Both the position numbers and the translations under genes were made by a program. A DNA stretch of 64,000 nt from Dipteronia dyeriana. Taxonomy: Eukaryota; Streptophyta; Magnoliopsida; Sapindales; Sapindaceae. This document shows positions 12,011 to 23,375 of the stretch, in pieces. The stretch covers positions 66,475,192 through 66,539,191 of the forward strand of contig CM065300.1 in the NCBI GenBank assembly GCA_032871835.1, read 5' to 3'. Below the pieces are notes generated by a model. The model was not told where the DNA came from. It ran no database searches and saw only the letters and a list, made by a program, of their open reading frames with translations. Positions within the stretch are counted from its first letter, which is position 1. Each line of letters starts with the position of its first letter.

Positions 12011-12560
12011 CCTGAAATCACATCTATTTTTATGAATTTTGATCTAAACTTTTTTATGGATGATATTTTTAGTAAAATCTACCTATATAAAAAATTTATG
12101 AATTTTTGAAAAAACACAACTGTTTATCCCGATTTTTTAAAATATATAAACATCAGAAAATTAATAAAATATAAAAAATTCAAAATAAATATATAATAAT
12201 TAAAATATTCTCAAATTTTATTCCTAAATAGATTTTATCGAAATATTATTTATATATGTATTACAAATTCACAATCGATGTGCCGCAGAACACCAAACGA
12301 GACCTTTAAAAACTAGTTTTTTTTACTTAAGTCGTGTAATATTACACGAATCTAAAGTCTCCGGTGCCATCCTTCCATGAATTTTCCTTTTTCTATCTGA
12401 TTATCTGAAATTCTGAATATTTGAATAGTCTATAACTGATCTACCCAGTCTTATCATCCCAAAACGCTATCGTTTTACTGAGACTACTATAATCTATAAC
12501 TGGTCGGCCATCTTGAGTCCTCGTGTTATCCTCTGTTTATTGTCTGGAGTCGTCTCTGCT
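12008..12560. other. Upstream region of the GFT1-like gene, no feature recognised
   Basis: AT-rich to about 12270, then more balanced. I see no coding segment; this is likely the distal promoter of the transporter gene. Confidence 0.5.
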
Positions 12561-12561
12561 T

Positions 12562-12569
12562 CTATATAC
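12562..12569 (+). promoter_or_regulatory. Candidate TATA box of the GFT1-like gene
   Basis: The sequence 'ctatatac' lies about 300 bases before the start codon, in a stretch that changes from AT-rich spacer to more balanced, pyrimidine-rich leader sequence. It would place transcription start near 12595. This is inference from motif and distance only. Confidence 0.4.
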
Positions 12570-12688
12570 AAAGTCATATTTTGCATATCAAAATTGAATG
12601 ATGATATTTGCTTGTTCGAGTTAGCTGATTCGCTTTTTAAACTTCGATCCAAAAAAGGGGTTTTCTCGATCTAACTCTCTGCAACAAG

Positions 12689-12843
12689 GTCTCTTCGATC
12701 GCTTTCATAATTCTTCATTTATGCTTTTATCTCTTCGTTTATTTCATTTGCTACACACATTGTAGATCGACGCGCTGTCTTATATTTATCACACAAATTG
12801 TCTAGATAGTTATAAGCCTGGTCTGCTCTGTTTGTCAAATTAG
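12689..12843 (+). other. Possible intron in the 5' leader of the GFT1-like gene
   Basis: A 155-bp segment begins after 'caacaag' with GTCTCT and ends with AAATTAG, 17 bases before the start codon. It has GT-AG borders and a T-rich interior. A leader intron is common in plant genes, but the donor is not a strong consensus. cDNA would decide. Confidence 0.35.
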
Positions 12844-12860
12844 GTAATTCGAAAACAGAA

Positions 12861-13910
12861 ATGTCTTCGATTCGTTTAGATGCAAGTAAGCCCTATTATA
12901 CCACCACCGGTCTTGTAGTTGGTTATGCTCTCTGTTCAAGTTTGCTTGCTGTTATAAACAAATATGCTATCACCAAGTTCAACTACCCTGGTCTGTTGAC
13001 TGCTTTGCAGTACTTGATCTCTGCTTTGGGTGTTTGGGTTCTAGGAAAGTTAGGGTTTTTGCACCACGATCCATTCACTATTGAAACTGCCAAGAAGTTT
13101 TTGCCGGCTGCATTTGTGTTTTATCTTGCGATCTTTACCAATACCAACCTTTTGCGTCACGCCAATGTGGATACGTTCATAGTGTTTAGATCATTGACCC
13201 CTCTTTTGGTTGCTATTGCTGATACTGCCTTTCGAAGGCAACCCTGTCCTTCTAAGCTTACCTTCTTGTCGCTGCTGGTTATTTTGAGCGGTGCTGTTGG
13301 GTATGTGGCAACTGATTCGGCTTTTACTTTGACTGCCTATTCCTGGGCATTTGCTTATTTGGTGACGATTACTACAGAGATGGTTTATATTAAGCATATG
13401 GTCACGAATCTTGGATTGAACACTTGGGGTTTTGTGTTTTACAACAATTTATTGTCGTTGATGATGTCACCGTTGTTTTGGTTTTTAACTGGAGAGCATG
13501 TTGAGGTGTTTGATGCACTGAGTGCAAATGCTGGGAATTGGTTTGAGCCTGAAACATTTATTGCAGTATCTCTGTCATGTTTGTTTGGTTTGCTTATCAG
13601 TTTTTTTGGATTTGCGGCAAGGAAAGCGATTTCTGCAACAGCGTTTACTGTGACTGGTGTGGTTAATAAGTTCCTTACAGTTGTGATCAATGTGATGATT
13701 TGGGATAAGCATGCCAGTCCATTTGGTTTGGTTTGCCTCCTCTTCACAATTGCAGGAGGTGTTCTTTACCAGCAGTCAGTTACTGGACCTAGCATTACTC
13801 CTGCACAACGCGAGCCTGCTGTGTCTAAGCTGAGTGATAGTGAAAATGTTGATGATGTTGTCGAAGAGGATCAAGGAAAAAGCATACCTGGTAAACTTGC
13901 TTTTGTATAA
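12861..13910 (+). CDS. GFT1: GDP-fucose transporter 1-like nucleotide-sugar transporter
   Basis: A 349-residue multi-pass membrane protein of the drug/metabolite transporter superfamily, nucleotide-sugar transporter family. By close resemblance to Arabidopsis GFT1/GONST4 it should carry GDP-fucose from cytosol into the Golgi lumen in exchange for GMP, feeding fucosylation of xyloglucan, pectin and glycoproteins. Visible signs are about ten hydrophobic segments from residue 15 to 315, the family-typical HANVDTFIVFRSLTPLLVAI (about 100-120), TTEMVYIKHM (about 170-180), and GVVNK (about 266-270) at the place of the GDP-sugar-binding GALNK motif. The acidic tail ends in PGKLAFV. The start at 12861 begins MSSIR, matching the family start. 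There is one exon, no defects, and length is near the ~341 residues of the Arabidopsis protein. It is the clearest intact host gene in the window. Confidence 0.93.
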   Translation: MSSIRLDASKPYYTTTGLVVGYALCSSLLAVINKYAITKFNYPGLLTALQYLISALGVWVLGKLGFLHHDPFTIETAKKFLPAAFVFYLAIFTNTNLLRHANVDTFIVFRSLTPLLVAIADTAFRRQPCPSKLTFLSLLVILSGAVGYVATDSAFTLTAYSWAFAYLVTITTEMVYIKHMVTNLGLNTWGFVFYNNLLSLMMSPLFWFLTGEHVEVFDALSANAGNWFEPETFIAVSLSCLFGLLISFFGFAARKAISATAFTVTGVVNKFLTVVINVMIWDKHASPFGLVCLLFTIAGGVLYQQSVTGPSITPAQREPAVSKLSDSENVDDVVEEDQGKSIPGKLAFV

Positions 13911-15488
13911 GAGTTTTTTTTCCTTTTTGTAATTTCATTAGCTTTTGAAGAAGTCTTAAAAAGTCTGATTGGGGTGTAAGAAATTATATCTCTAGTATTA
14001 GCAGATTTACAATTTTATTTTCAGTCTTGTATGGGATCATCAAAATATTATCTTTGTAGAATTTGAATTCTGTGCAAATTGCTATATAGTTTGGCAATTG
14101 ATAATATGATAATGCTATCAATATGATAATGCTTTTGGTTGTTATTTTGGTGTTTTTGTAAGGTGCTTACTTAAAGTATTGGTTGTGTGTTTGTTTTGCC
14201 CGGTTAGCAATTACTTTACAGTCTTTACTAAAATGAAGGACTTTTAGTCTATTGTCATTTAATGAAAAGCCATGGTGCCATGTAGCCATTTTTATGCATC
14301 ACATTCGTATATCGTAATGTGTGCCACTTATTGATCTCTAAGCATAATAGCAGATGATGCTGCTACATCCATTCTTATAAGTCATAAAGATGTGAATTTG
14401 TTTCTGGTGTCTTTGTGTAAAGTTTACCTTATTACTACAAGTGTTGGATTCTTTATAGTTCATTTCGTTAGAAATACAATAAAGCCTTGATCAGGAGCCT
14501 GTTGTTTGTTCGTTTTTTTTTTTTTTCTCGTAACTTTCTTCTATCCCTTGTGTCTGTTTCCTGCAGTTAAAATATTTTACAGAACTAAATTTGCTTTTGT
14601 TCTAAGAAGTCTTAATCATGATTAACATTTTGGTTTGGCATACAGTTGGCGTGTTGAGGTGTGATACTAATCTGCTCATGGTGAACTATACTCTTTTGTA
14701 GTACATGAGGTACTAACATATTTAGAACTTATAGTTTGACCAATATATAGAGAAGTGTTATTATGTGCGGATGGCATCAATCTTACCTGGCTGTTTCTCA
14801 CAAGTTTTTGTTAGGGTGATTGGCAAATGCCACCATTAGATAAGTGTAGACACAAGTTAGTAATAACCAGTTGAAGTTATGGACCGTTGAAACTGTGGAG
14901 TATTTTATAATTTCAGACACAGTAGTAACCGCTCAGGTGTTTTATTTACCGTTTTATATTTACATTTTCTTGAGTTTGAGAGGTGAATGCATATACTGTT
15001 ATACGTTGGCAGCTGCACTAGTGAAATATAGTTGTACACTTCTGCCTATCTGTTTATATGTTTCACCTTGTAATTATGCTCGAGGCTGGACAACATTGGT
15101 TAAACTGGATGACATGTGATTAGTTGAAATTTATCATGCACACTTGCAGTGTTGCACAAACATGTGATGCCGTTATTTGTATATATATTTCTTTATCTGA
15201 GTTTATATTCTTTTTATATGTTGTTAGGTTGAGGGGTTCCTCGAAAACTTTCTTCCCATTTACCTAGAAATCGGAATACAACATCTTTTTCTTCAGCTAC
15301 AATCCTTTTTTTGAATATCTTTGGTTCATTTGAAGCAGACAGTTTGAGAAACAGTAGTTGTGTGAATGTTGTAGTAAATGCATGAAAATCTTTAAAGCCT
15401 CTCACTTTACAAATAAGCCCCGTGGATCACCAAAAATGCCAGCATGAACAAGATCCATTCTTAAACCGGTGCAACCTGTTCCTATCCC
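13911..15488. other. 3' flank of GFT1-like gene and spacer
   Basis: The first several hundred bases are probably 3' untranslated sequence. 'aataaa' near 14476 is a candidate polyadenylation signal, though others are possible. Short open frames here (for example 14871-15119) are not supported by any family resemblance. No transposon termini seen. Confidence 0.5.
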
Positions 15489-17057
15489 TTATAAAATAAA
15501 ATACATTCCATCATTTTCTGGATAACGCTCCAAAAGTTGTTTAACTGCTCTTTCTGCAGCCTTAAGGTTGCCATGTATTCTGCAGGCAACAAGTAATCCA
15601 CCCAGAACGAAATGATCCGGGGCCATAAGCATGTTCCTTATCAACTCTTCGGCTTCTGCTATGCGACCAGCTCCGCCTAATACTTCAACCAAACAACCAC
15701 TTGTCCGATGCGTGGCTGAATGTCACGTCTTAGACATCAAGTTGAAGAGAGAAATTCCTTCATCAACTAGCCCAGAATGACTACAGGCAACCAAAACGCC
15801 GATAAAGGTAATTGCTTACAGTTTAACCCTCTAATCTGCTTCTCATGGAAGTAATCCAAAGCTTTGTTTCCCTCTCCACACATTGCAAGACCAACAATCA
15901 AGGCCGTCCAAGTCATAACATCTTTCTCTGGCAGCTCTTCAAATACCATCAACGTGTTCTCTATGCTCCAAATTTCACGTACATGTCAACAATCGCCGTT
16001 CCCAAAGCAACATCCATCTCAATATTCTCCTTCATGATATAGGCATGTAACCACATACACAGCTCAAGAGCACCCCAAGCAACAAACTCACCATAGTCAC
16101 TTTGTCCCCTTTAAGACCCTTGAATTGCATTTCATGAAAGAGTAACAAAGCTTCCTCAGACTGACCATCCTCAACATACCCCTTAGATCAAGATATTCCA
16201 GCTAAACCAGTTGTTGACAGGCATAGCTTCGAATAAATCCTTAGCGAGTGAGACACAAGCACACTTGCAAAACGCATCCATAAGAGCTGTATTGAGAACC
16301 AAATGGAACCCAAAACCATGCGCATCTCTGTATTCATGCAATCAGTTTACTGTTCTTAAATCCCTCGCTCTTGCACACGCAGCCAAAACGTTAACCAAAG
16401 TACCTTCATTAGGCTTCATGTTTTTGCTCTCCATTCTCTCGAAAACCAGGATAGCCTCATCTGATTGATTCCATTGCACGTAAGCACCGATCATTGTAGT
16501 CCAAGAAACCACACTTTTGTCATCCATTTGTTGAACAATCTTTCAGCTGCAACCAAACATCCACATTTCGAATGCATAACCAATAAAGTGTTGTGTGTAA
16601 GAGTCCGAAGGGAATCCCAGCTTCGTAACGTGACAATGCATCTGTTTCCCTTCATTCAAACCCGTACAGGATTCGGACAATGAAGGGAACATGAACCTAT
16701 CAGGAGCTAGACCTTGAAGAATCATTTCACTATAAAAAAGAAGTGCCTCGTGATGGAAATTCTTGTTTGTCCTCGGATGATGGAATTACAAGTGTAAATG
16801 GTGGGATTGGAGATTTGAGAGAAGACTAGACTTGCATAATTTCCGCTCCCAGAATCTTGGAGAGCGGAAAAGGCGACCACTTTGCTGGCAGTGTAGGGGT
16901 CAAAGAAGTGGCCTGTTCTGAGCAATTGAGCATGGATTTGCTTGAGCTCGGACATTGTACAACATTTATCTAGTGAAACAAGACATGGGTGTGGTTGAAT
17001 TTGGCTGTTTATGTTGATGTTATTGAGAGAGTGGTGGAGTGGTAGAGGAGTATACAT
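15489..17057 (-). pseudogene. Pentatricopeptide-repeat (PPR) protein, broken
   Basis: Intact relatives are organelle RNA-binding proteins of the plant PPR family (PLS class), acting in RNA editing or processing. On the minus strand the start at 17057 gives a leader and the segment SELKQIHAQLLRTG. PPR motifs follow in successive pieces: APDRFMFPSL (16700s), KSVVSWTTMIGAYVQW and MKPNEGTLVNVLAACA (16520-16350), DVMTWTALIVGLAMCG (15930-15860), and an E-like end with AEELIRNM and LLVACRIHGNLKAAE (15692-15489). At least four frame breaks separate these pieces. The segment from about 16340 to 15960 also has stops. The end is truncated just after ENDGMYFIL, where relatives continue. Only partial repeats could be made, so I call it a pseudogene. 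It lies tail-to-tail with the GFT1-like gene. Confidence 0.85.
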
Positions 17058-17927
17058 ACTGGTTGGTAGTTGCAGTTGCAGTAGCCTTCTTCAGTTCTTC
17101 GAGTTCTAGACTTCTAGATAAGTTTTCCAACCTCCATTTTGTAATCTGTGGCTCCCTAACATGGAATAATTTTATCTGTATTCCATATTATCATTATTCA
17201 TTTGCAAAATTAATTACTTTTCAAAAAAAAATACATAATTATTTAAAATTACAATTACAGAAATATCAAACTCAAAGTTTTTGAGTATGACAAAAATCTA
17301 AATAGCTGATTGGCATGGTGGAGGTGTTATATTGAATTTCCTTAAAAAAAAATTGTCAAATTTAAGCTTATAATTCTTCTGTTTATAGGAAAATTCATTT
17401 TACTGTACGGGCCAATTTTCTTTGTTTCAAACCGGATTTAGCCCACACGTTAATTTATTTTAGTATAGTCTGAATTCAAACATTTAAATGTTGGATTTAG
17501 ACACATATGGAGGTGGCAGTGCATCTCCTTTCGGATCAAATCCTAACATGTGCATTTTATAAGTGTGTGTGGAGATTTTCTTTCTGAGAATAATTATCTC
17601 TCGTTATAGGAATATGTATCCAAACCGTATATGTATTGTTTGATTTAGATAAATTTCGATAGTTCTATTGTATTTAGTTCTTAATACTTAAAAAAAAATG
17701 TTGGATTTAGACCAAATTTCAACTCTCTATAGTACCGGGCTAGGTTGGACCGGACCTAGACTAGACTCTCATACCAAGCCAAACTATTCAGCTCTTTTGG
17801 ATACCTCTAACAGTCTACACTCAATATTTTCTAACTACAACCAGAGGGGCTGAATATTTTTTTTCTATGGAGTATTGACTACCGCATATTTGCATCCTTA
17901 ATTAATAAAAAATGCACTAATTATGTT
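17058..17927. other. Spacer upstream of the PPR relic
   Basis: Former promoter side of the PPR gene followed by AT-rich sequence. I see no coding segment or clear element termini before the duplicated sequence at 17928. Confidence 0.5.
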
Positions 17928-18045
17928 TTAAAGAATTTTATTACATAGTAGTATATCACTACTTGCCATGTTATTTGATTAAAATATGTTATCTTTGTCT
18001 ACTGTAATTTATAAATGTCAATTAACTACAATATAAATTTGTACT
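17928..18045. repeat. Direct repeat copy 1 flanking Tat element 1
   Basis: 118 bases from 'ttaaagaattttatta' to the GTACT target site. A second 118-base copy with about a dozen differences lies at 29953-30070. The repeat is a pre-existing tandem duplication, far longer than a retrotransposon target duplication; element 1 inserted at the end of the first copy. Confidence 0.85.
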
Positions 18046-18893
18046 TGTTGTATGTAAATTTTACCAAACATACACATCATTGACAGGAAGAAAAAAATAG
18101 CCAGATGTATGCTTAGATGGACATCCGGGAAATATCCTACAAGGCATCATTAAAGAGGAGCAAGCCCGAGTAAGCATATACCGAATAAAGACCTACTCGG
18201 GACTGGCTAAAACAACGCATTCACTCGGGCTCAAACGGTACTACTCGGGACCATCAGGTAACAGTCTTACTCGGGAGTAAATACAACCCGAATAAGAACT
18301 TATCGTACGGGTTAAGTCATTAAATACGCGAAGATATTCTTCATGAAGAAATCCCAAATAATGGGCATTTGAGTTAGAAGAGTCCCCCAATCAGGAAACA
18401 ACCTGATTCCTTTTCGAATACTACATTCTTATAAGGAAACAAGTCAAATTGAACTACGCTACTAGAATCCCACTCAATTTCCATAAAGAGACTCCGAAAC
18501 CGGAAAGAAGACAAATCAACCTCAAACAAGTAACCAAATCATAATTAAATACAAATATCTTGTATTACTTGTACAAAGCAGATTAGGGTTCTATAAGCAT
18601 ATAAATAGACCCATAATCTGGCTCGAAAAGATATAGACAATATAGCATATAGTAATCACAAATAATACAGAGAGAAAAAGGGAGATCGAGAGCTTGTAAA
18701 AACATCTTATTCCCTTAGTGGATTTTGGCTTGGTTGATCTTTCAACCACCCGTGGATGTTTCTCCGACCATTGGAGTTTTACCACGTAAACCTTGTCTTT
18801 TTTACTCTCTCTGCATCTCTTTCTCTTTGAATCAATAGCTAAAATCCAGTCCTTGTTGGCTTTTCTGGCATAATCCAGAAAACGACGTCAACA
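18046..18893 (+). repeat. 5' LTR of Tat element 1
   Basis: Begins TGTTGTATG and ends CAACA, 848 bp. Contains repeated 'ctactcggga' motifs in the U3 part (about 18190-18280) and a TATA box candidate 'tataaata' at 18599-18606 followed by the leader, so transcription probably begins near 18635. Confidence 0.93.
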
Positions 18894-18895
18894 AT

Positions 18896-18913
18896 TGGCG
18901 CTAGAAGGAGGGG
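18896..18913 (+). other. Primer-binding site of Tat element 1
   Basis: TGGCGCTAGAAGGAGGGG starts two bases after the LTR end, where a primer tRNA 3' end (…CCA) should pair. The following 'cttgaacc' would extend pairing towards a tRNA T-loop-like sequence. I cannot name the tRNA with confidence. Element 2 has the same site with one change (TGGTGCT). Confidence 0.75.
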
Positions 18914-18941
18914 CTTGAACCTTCGAACTTGTTAGAAAGCA

Positions 18942-21000
18942 ATGGCTGGAAGCAGAAGTAGTTCGGGGAACGGCCAAAGATCACCAGGCTATTTCCATAC
19001 TGGCAATACTTCACAAAATCCTGCAGCAAACACAGAAAACCAACCTACGCACCTGGCAGGGATCCAGCAAGTTCCTCCAACCAGCAGAGATCTTACGCTG
19101 CGTTTCCAAGAGGCCATGCAGCAATTAGTGACGGACGCAGCAAAGGAAGGGATTGACCTACTGGCCGCATGAGCGCATACTCCCAATCCTCCACCCGTAA
19201 GGCTCCGTTCAATGGTGGTAGGACCAGGAATAACTATGCCAGAAACCAGAAGGAACTCTTCCCCGATCAATCAGGTTGGACAGAAAACACTAGGGGAGGA
19301 GAATCACCAAAAGCTGGATCGCAATCAAATAGTACGTGCCAGACATCGTAAATACGATCGACGCAGAGGACGATCATCATCAGATGACAGTGATCAACAC
19401 CATTGTAAACGTCATCATGGAGTCACACGAGGGTTCCGGCATCAGAGTGAAGAATCTGAGGAAAGAATGACAGTCACCCAACAGTTCAACCGTCAGGGAA
19501 GCCCGGTAGGGGACAGAGATATTACAATCCAGAGCCTGACTCGAGAAGTAGAGAATAATAGGCGACAGATGGAGGCACTCGTCAGACGTTATGGTTACAA
19601 CGATCTATCCGAGGACGACTCCGACAGTCCATTTACCAGGGAAATTTTACGGACCCCTTTCCCAGAAAGATTCAGGATGCCGCATGTGAAACAATTCAAA
19701 AAAGATACAGATCCAAAGGAGCACGTTAGGCGCTACAAAAGTGCCATGGCTCAATATGCCCGCAGTGACCCCCTGTTGTGTCTCAACTTTCCACAAACAC
19801 TTGGGGACACAGGCTCAAGATGGTTCGGAAGACTACCTCCGGCAAGCATCGGAAATTTCAGCGAGTTGAGCAGGAGCTTCTCAAGGCACTTCCTGAGCAA
19901 CGTTCACAGAAAGAAGTAGGTGGCCTACCTCTCTCAAATAAAACAGGGAAAGGACGAGTCGTTAAAAAAATTCTTGGGCCGGTTTGGCCAAGCAGTATCA
20001 GAGATTGGCAGCGCTAATGATGAAGTCATTATTGCTGCCTTCACTAATAACTTGCAGAATGGACGATTATCCATCGATTTGAGAAGAGCACGGCTGACAA
20101 GGTATGCCGACATAATGGATATGGCGGGAGGATACGCTCTGGCTGAGGAAGAAGAGTTAGCTACTGGAGGAAGCTATATGCATGGAGGAAAGCCCGAACA
20201 GAGAAATACTGAATCCAAGGGGCAGAATCAAAAAGAAAAACAGAAAGGGAACAGCAAGGAGAAAAATAAGGATGGGGGTAATGGGCGTAACGCCGAACGG
20301 TCCACAGAGAAATACCGCGGCAGATATACCAATTACACCCCTCTTCGGAAGAAACAAGAAGAAATTCTAGCCATCCTAGAAGAGAAGAATATGGTACAAG
20401 AACCGCGGCGACAGTCACAGTTCGCACGGAGAGATATAACCAAGTATTGCAGGTTTCATAAAGAGACCGGGCATGAAACTTCGAAGTGTTTTCAGCTTAG
20501 AGATTACATAGAAACCCTTATTCGGGAAGGGCACCTGCGGAATGTAGTCTTAAAAAAAGACGAGAGATCGGAAGTCAAGAAAGCCAAGGCTGATCACAAC
20601 CCTGGTCAAAACCAAAGAGCCAGCCCCAAAGCCAATGAAGTAATACATACAATCTTCGGAGGACCTTCTACTGAGAGGAGCAACCGAGAACGAACTCAGG
20701 AAGTCCGAGAAGCAGTAGAAGCCAGGAATAACTTCGACGTGAATTCGGTTGAACCAGACCCGAAGAGGTTAAAGGAAGGATGGGACCCGATAGTCTTCAC
20801 AGAGGCAGATTCCCACGGCGTCGATGTTCGACCCAATGACGCTTTGGTTATAAGTGCCCGGATTGGCCATAGGGAAGTCCGAAGAATTTTAATAGATAAT
20901 GGGAGTTCAGCAGACATCTTAAACGTGGCCGTATACGACCAGCTAAGATTGGACCGAAAATATTTACAGCCTTTCCATACTCTATTAAGAGGATTTGGGG
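18942..21000 (+). pseudogene. gag: Gag and protease of Tat element 1, broken
   Basis: Gag would form the particle and protease cleave the polyprotein. The ATG at 18942 gives MAGSRSSSGNGQ. The same frame runs through the capsid region (about 19620-20160: PFPERFRMPHVKQFKKDTDP, then LSQIKQGKDESLKKFLGRF) and a Lys/Glu-rich linker. A C/H knuckle-like motif CRFHKETGHETSKC lies at about 20446-20490, and the protease active site DNGSSADIL at about 20895-20920. The frame is cut by TGA at 19170-19172 and TAG at 19917-19919. A one-base insertion near 21000, seen by comparison with element 2, moves the rest of the protease (IEVRSLGTVKLPV, then the GRPFLN region) to another frame. Confidence 0.9.
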
Positions 21001-23375
21001 GAAATAGAGGTCAGGTCACTTGGGACAGTCAAATTACCTGTGAAGATCGGAACGGCAATATGCCAAAGGACTGTCCTGCTCGACTTCGTGGTAGTTGATT
21101 TGGATAATTGGCCGTATAATGCGTTATTGGGTCGGCCATTCCTAAATAAAACAAGAGCTGTGACGGCCACTTATGCATTAATGATCAAATTCCCAACAGA
21201 ACAAGGGGTTGGGATAGTCAAGGGATCCCAAGAGATGGCCCGAAGAGCAAACCTGTCGGTATACAGAGACAAGCATGATGCCGAACAAGCGTGCACCATA
21301 ATGCAGCCAAATGAGAATGAAGAATCCTTGTCATTCGAACTAGATCCAAGGGAGGGCTCGAATGAATACAAGACAGAAGTGGCCGAAATACTACTCGAAG
21401 AAGACAAACCAGACAGGAAAGTGAAGATCGGGGCAAACTTGGAAGAAAAAATCAAGCGAGAATTGACCAATTTGCTCAAAGAATACAAAGATGTATTCGC
21501 CTGGAGTCATGAAGATATGATCGGAATAGATGCCCGAATAATATCCCATCACCTCGCAGTAAGCCCGAATGCCAAACCGGTAGTACAAAAGAGAAGATCG
21601 TTCAATCCTGAAAGAAGTCAAGCAATCAAACAGGAGGTGGAAAAGCTACTAGTGACGGGATCAATCAGAGAAGTCAGCTACCCCAGTGGGTCGCTAACGT
21701 AGTCCTCGTCCAGAAGAAAAATGAACAATGGAGGATGTGCGTAGATTTTTAAGGATCTAAACAAGGCGTGTCCGAAGGACAGCTTCCCACTCCCAAGAAT
21801 AGACCAGCTGGTGGATGCCACAGCAGGTCATGAACTGCTCATCTTCATGGATGCTTACTCGGGATACAATCAGATCCGGATGAACAAAGCTGACGAATAA
21901 AAAACAGCTTTCACAACGGATCAGGGTTTATATTGCTACACAGTGATGCCCTTCAGTTTAAAAAATGCAGGAGCCACGTACCAAAGGTTGGTCAACAAGA
22001 TCTTCACTCGGCAAATAGGAAGGAACATGGAAGTCTACATTGATGACATGTTGACTAAAAGCGTCTCAGCAGATGATCATGCCCGCGACCTATGAGAAAC
22101 ATTTGATGTATTAAGAAGGTATCAGATGAAATTAAACCCAAACAAATGTTTATTCGGAGTCCACTCGGGAAGATTTTTAGGTTTTCAAGTCCATCAAAGA
22201 GGAATCGAAGTTAATCTAGAGAAGATCCAGGCTTTGCAGCAAATGACTTCACCTAAAACATTGAAAGAGGTACAGCGCTTAACAAGGTGTTTAGCCTCCT
22301 TGAGAAGATTCATCTCAAAGGCTACAGACAGGTGCGCGCCTTTCTTCAAAGTGATCAAAAAAGGAAAAGACCTGGAGTGGAATAAAGAGTGCAAACAGGC
22401 ATTCTTAAAGATAAAAGAATACTTGGGGCAAGCTCTCATCCTCTCAAAACCACAAAAAGGGAAATACTTCAGCTGTATCTATCAATAACCGAGCTTGCAG
22501 CAAGTTCAGTCTTAGTCAGGACAGAAGATGGAGTACAAAAACCAGTGTATTATACAAGCAAGGCACTCCTACCGGCCGAGACCAGATACTCACAGGCAGA
22601 AAAAATGGCCTTAGCATTGGTTTCAGCTGTAAAAAAACTGAGACCATACTTTCAGGCTCATACGATCCAGGTTCTCACCAATTGCCCATTAAGACAAATC
22701 TTACAAAAACCAGAGATATCAGGAAGACTTACTAAATGGGCAATCGAGTTGAGTGAATTCGATATATATTATGTCCCCAGAACTTCCCTCAAAGGACAAG
22801 CAGTGGCAGACTTCATAGCCGAGTTCACAGAACCGAACCTGGAAGCAAAAAAATTGTTGGATAGAAGTTTCCAATGGAAATTATATGTTGATGGTTCTTC
22901 GAATACTCATGGCAGCGGGGCAGGGATCGTAGTTCGCACCCCAGAAGGAGATGATGTTGAATGTGCGATGAGATTTGATTTCAAAGCAACCAATAATCAG
23001 GCTGAATACGAGGCATTGTTAGCTGGACTCAGAGTCTGTATAGCTCTTGGGGCAGACGAAGTGGAGATATTTAGCGATTCACAGGTAGTTGTCAACCAGG
23101 TTATGGATGAATACCAGGCTAAAGATGAAGGAATGGTTGCCTACCGTGACATCGCAAAACAGCTCCTCCAAAAATTTAAAGAATACAAGATCGCTCAGAT
23201 CCCCAGAGAAGAAAATGAAAAGGCAAACGCTTTATCTAAATTACCATCAGCAACAACCTCATCAGACCAAAAACCATTCCAGTTGCACACCTCCTTAAAC
23301 CGAGTACGGCTGAACTTAAGCATTTGGAAATTTCAGAAATCTGAACACTGCAAGACGGTTGGATGGTCCAATTGA
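21001..23375 (+). pseudogene. pol: RT and dual RNase H region of Tat element 1, broken
   Basis: After the protease tail (to about 21200) comes a linker and reverse transcriptase from about 21500 (VFAWSHEDM, then LNKACPKDSFPLPRIDQLVD and the active-site VYIDDML at about 22030). RNase H follows at about 22490-22830 (TRYSQAEKMALALV, VLTNCPLRQIL). The second, archaeal-type RNase H lies at about 22865-23250 (LYVDGSSNTHGSGAGIV, NNQAEYEALLAGL, FSDSQVVVNQ). The doubled RNase H is a Tat-lineage mark. Breaks: a one-base loss near 21675, one extra T near 21748, stops at 21898 and 22094, a frameshift near 22450 and another near 23267. Catalytic residues remain readable, so decay is by frame damage and not by loss of domains. 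Confidence 0.9.

Noticed and set aside
14871..15119. 82-residue hydrophobic open frame after the GFT1-like gene
   Set aside because: T-rich noncoding DNA gives hydrophobic peptides; no homologous motif and no gene structure around it.
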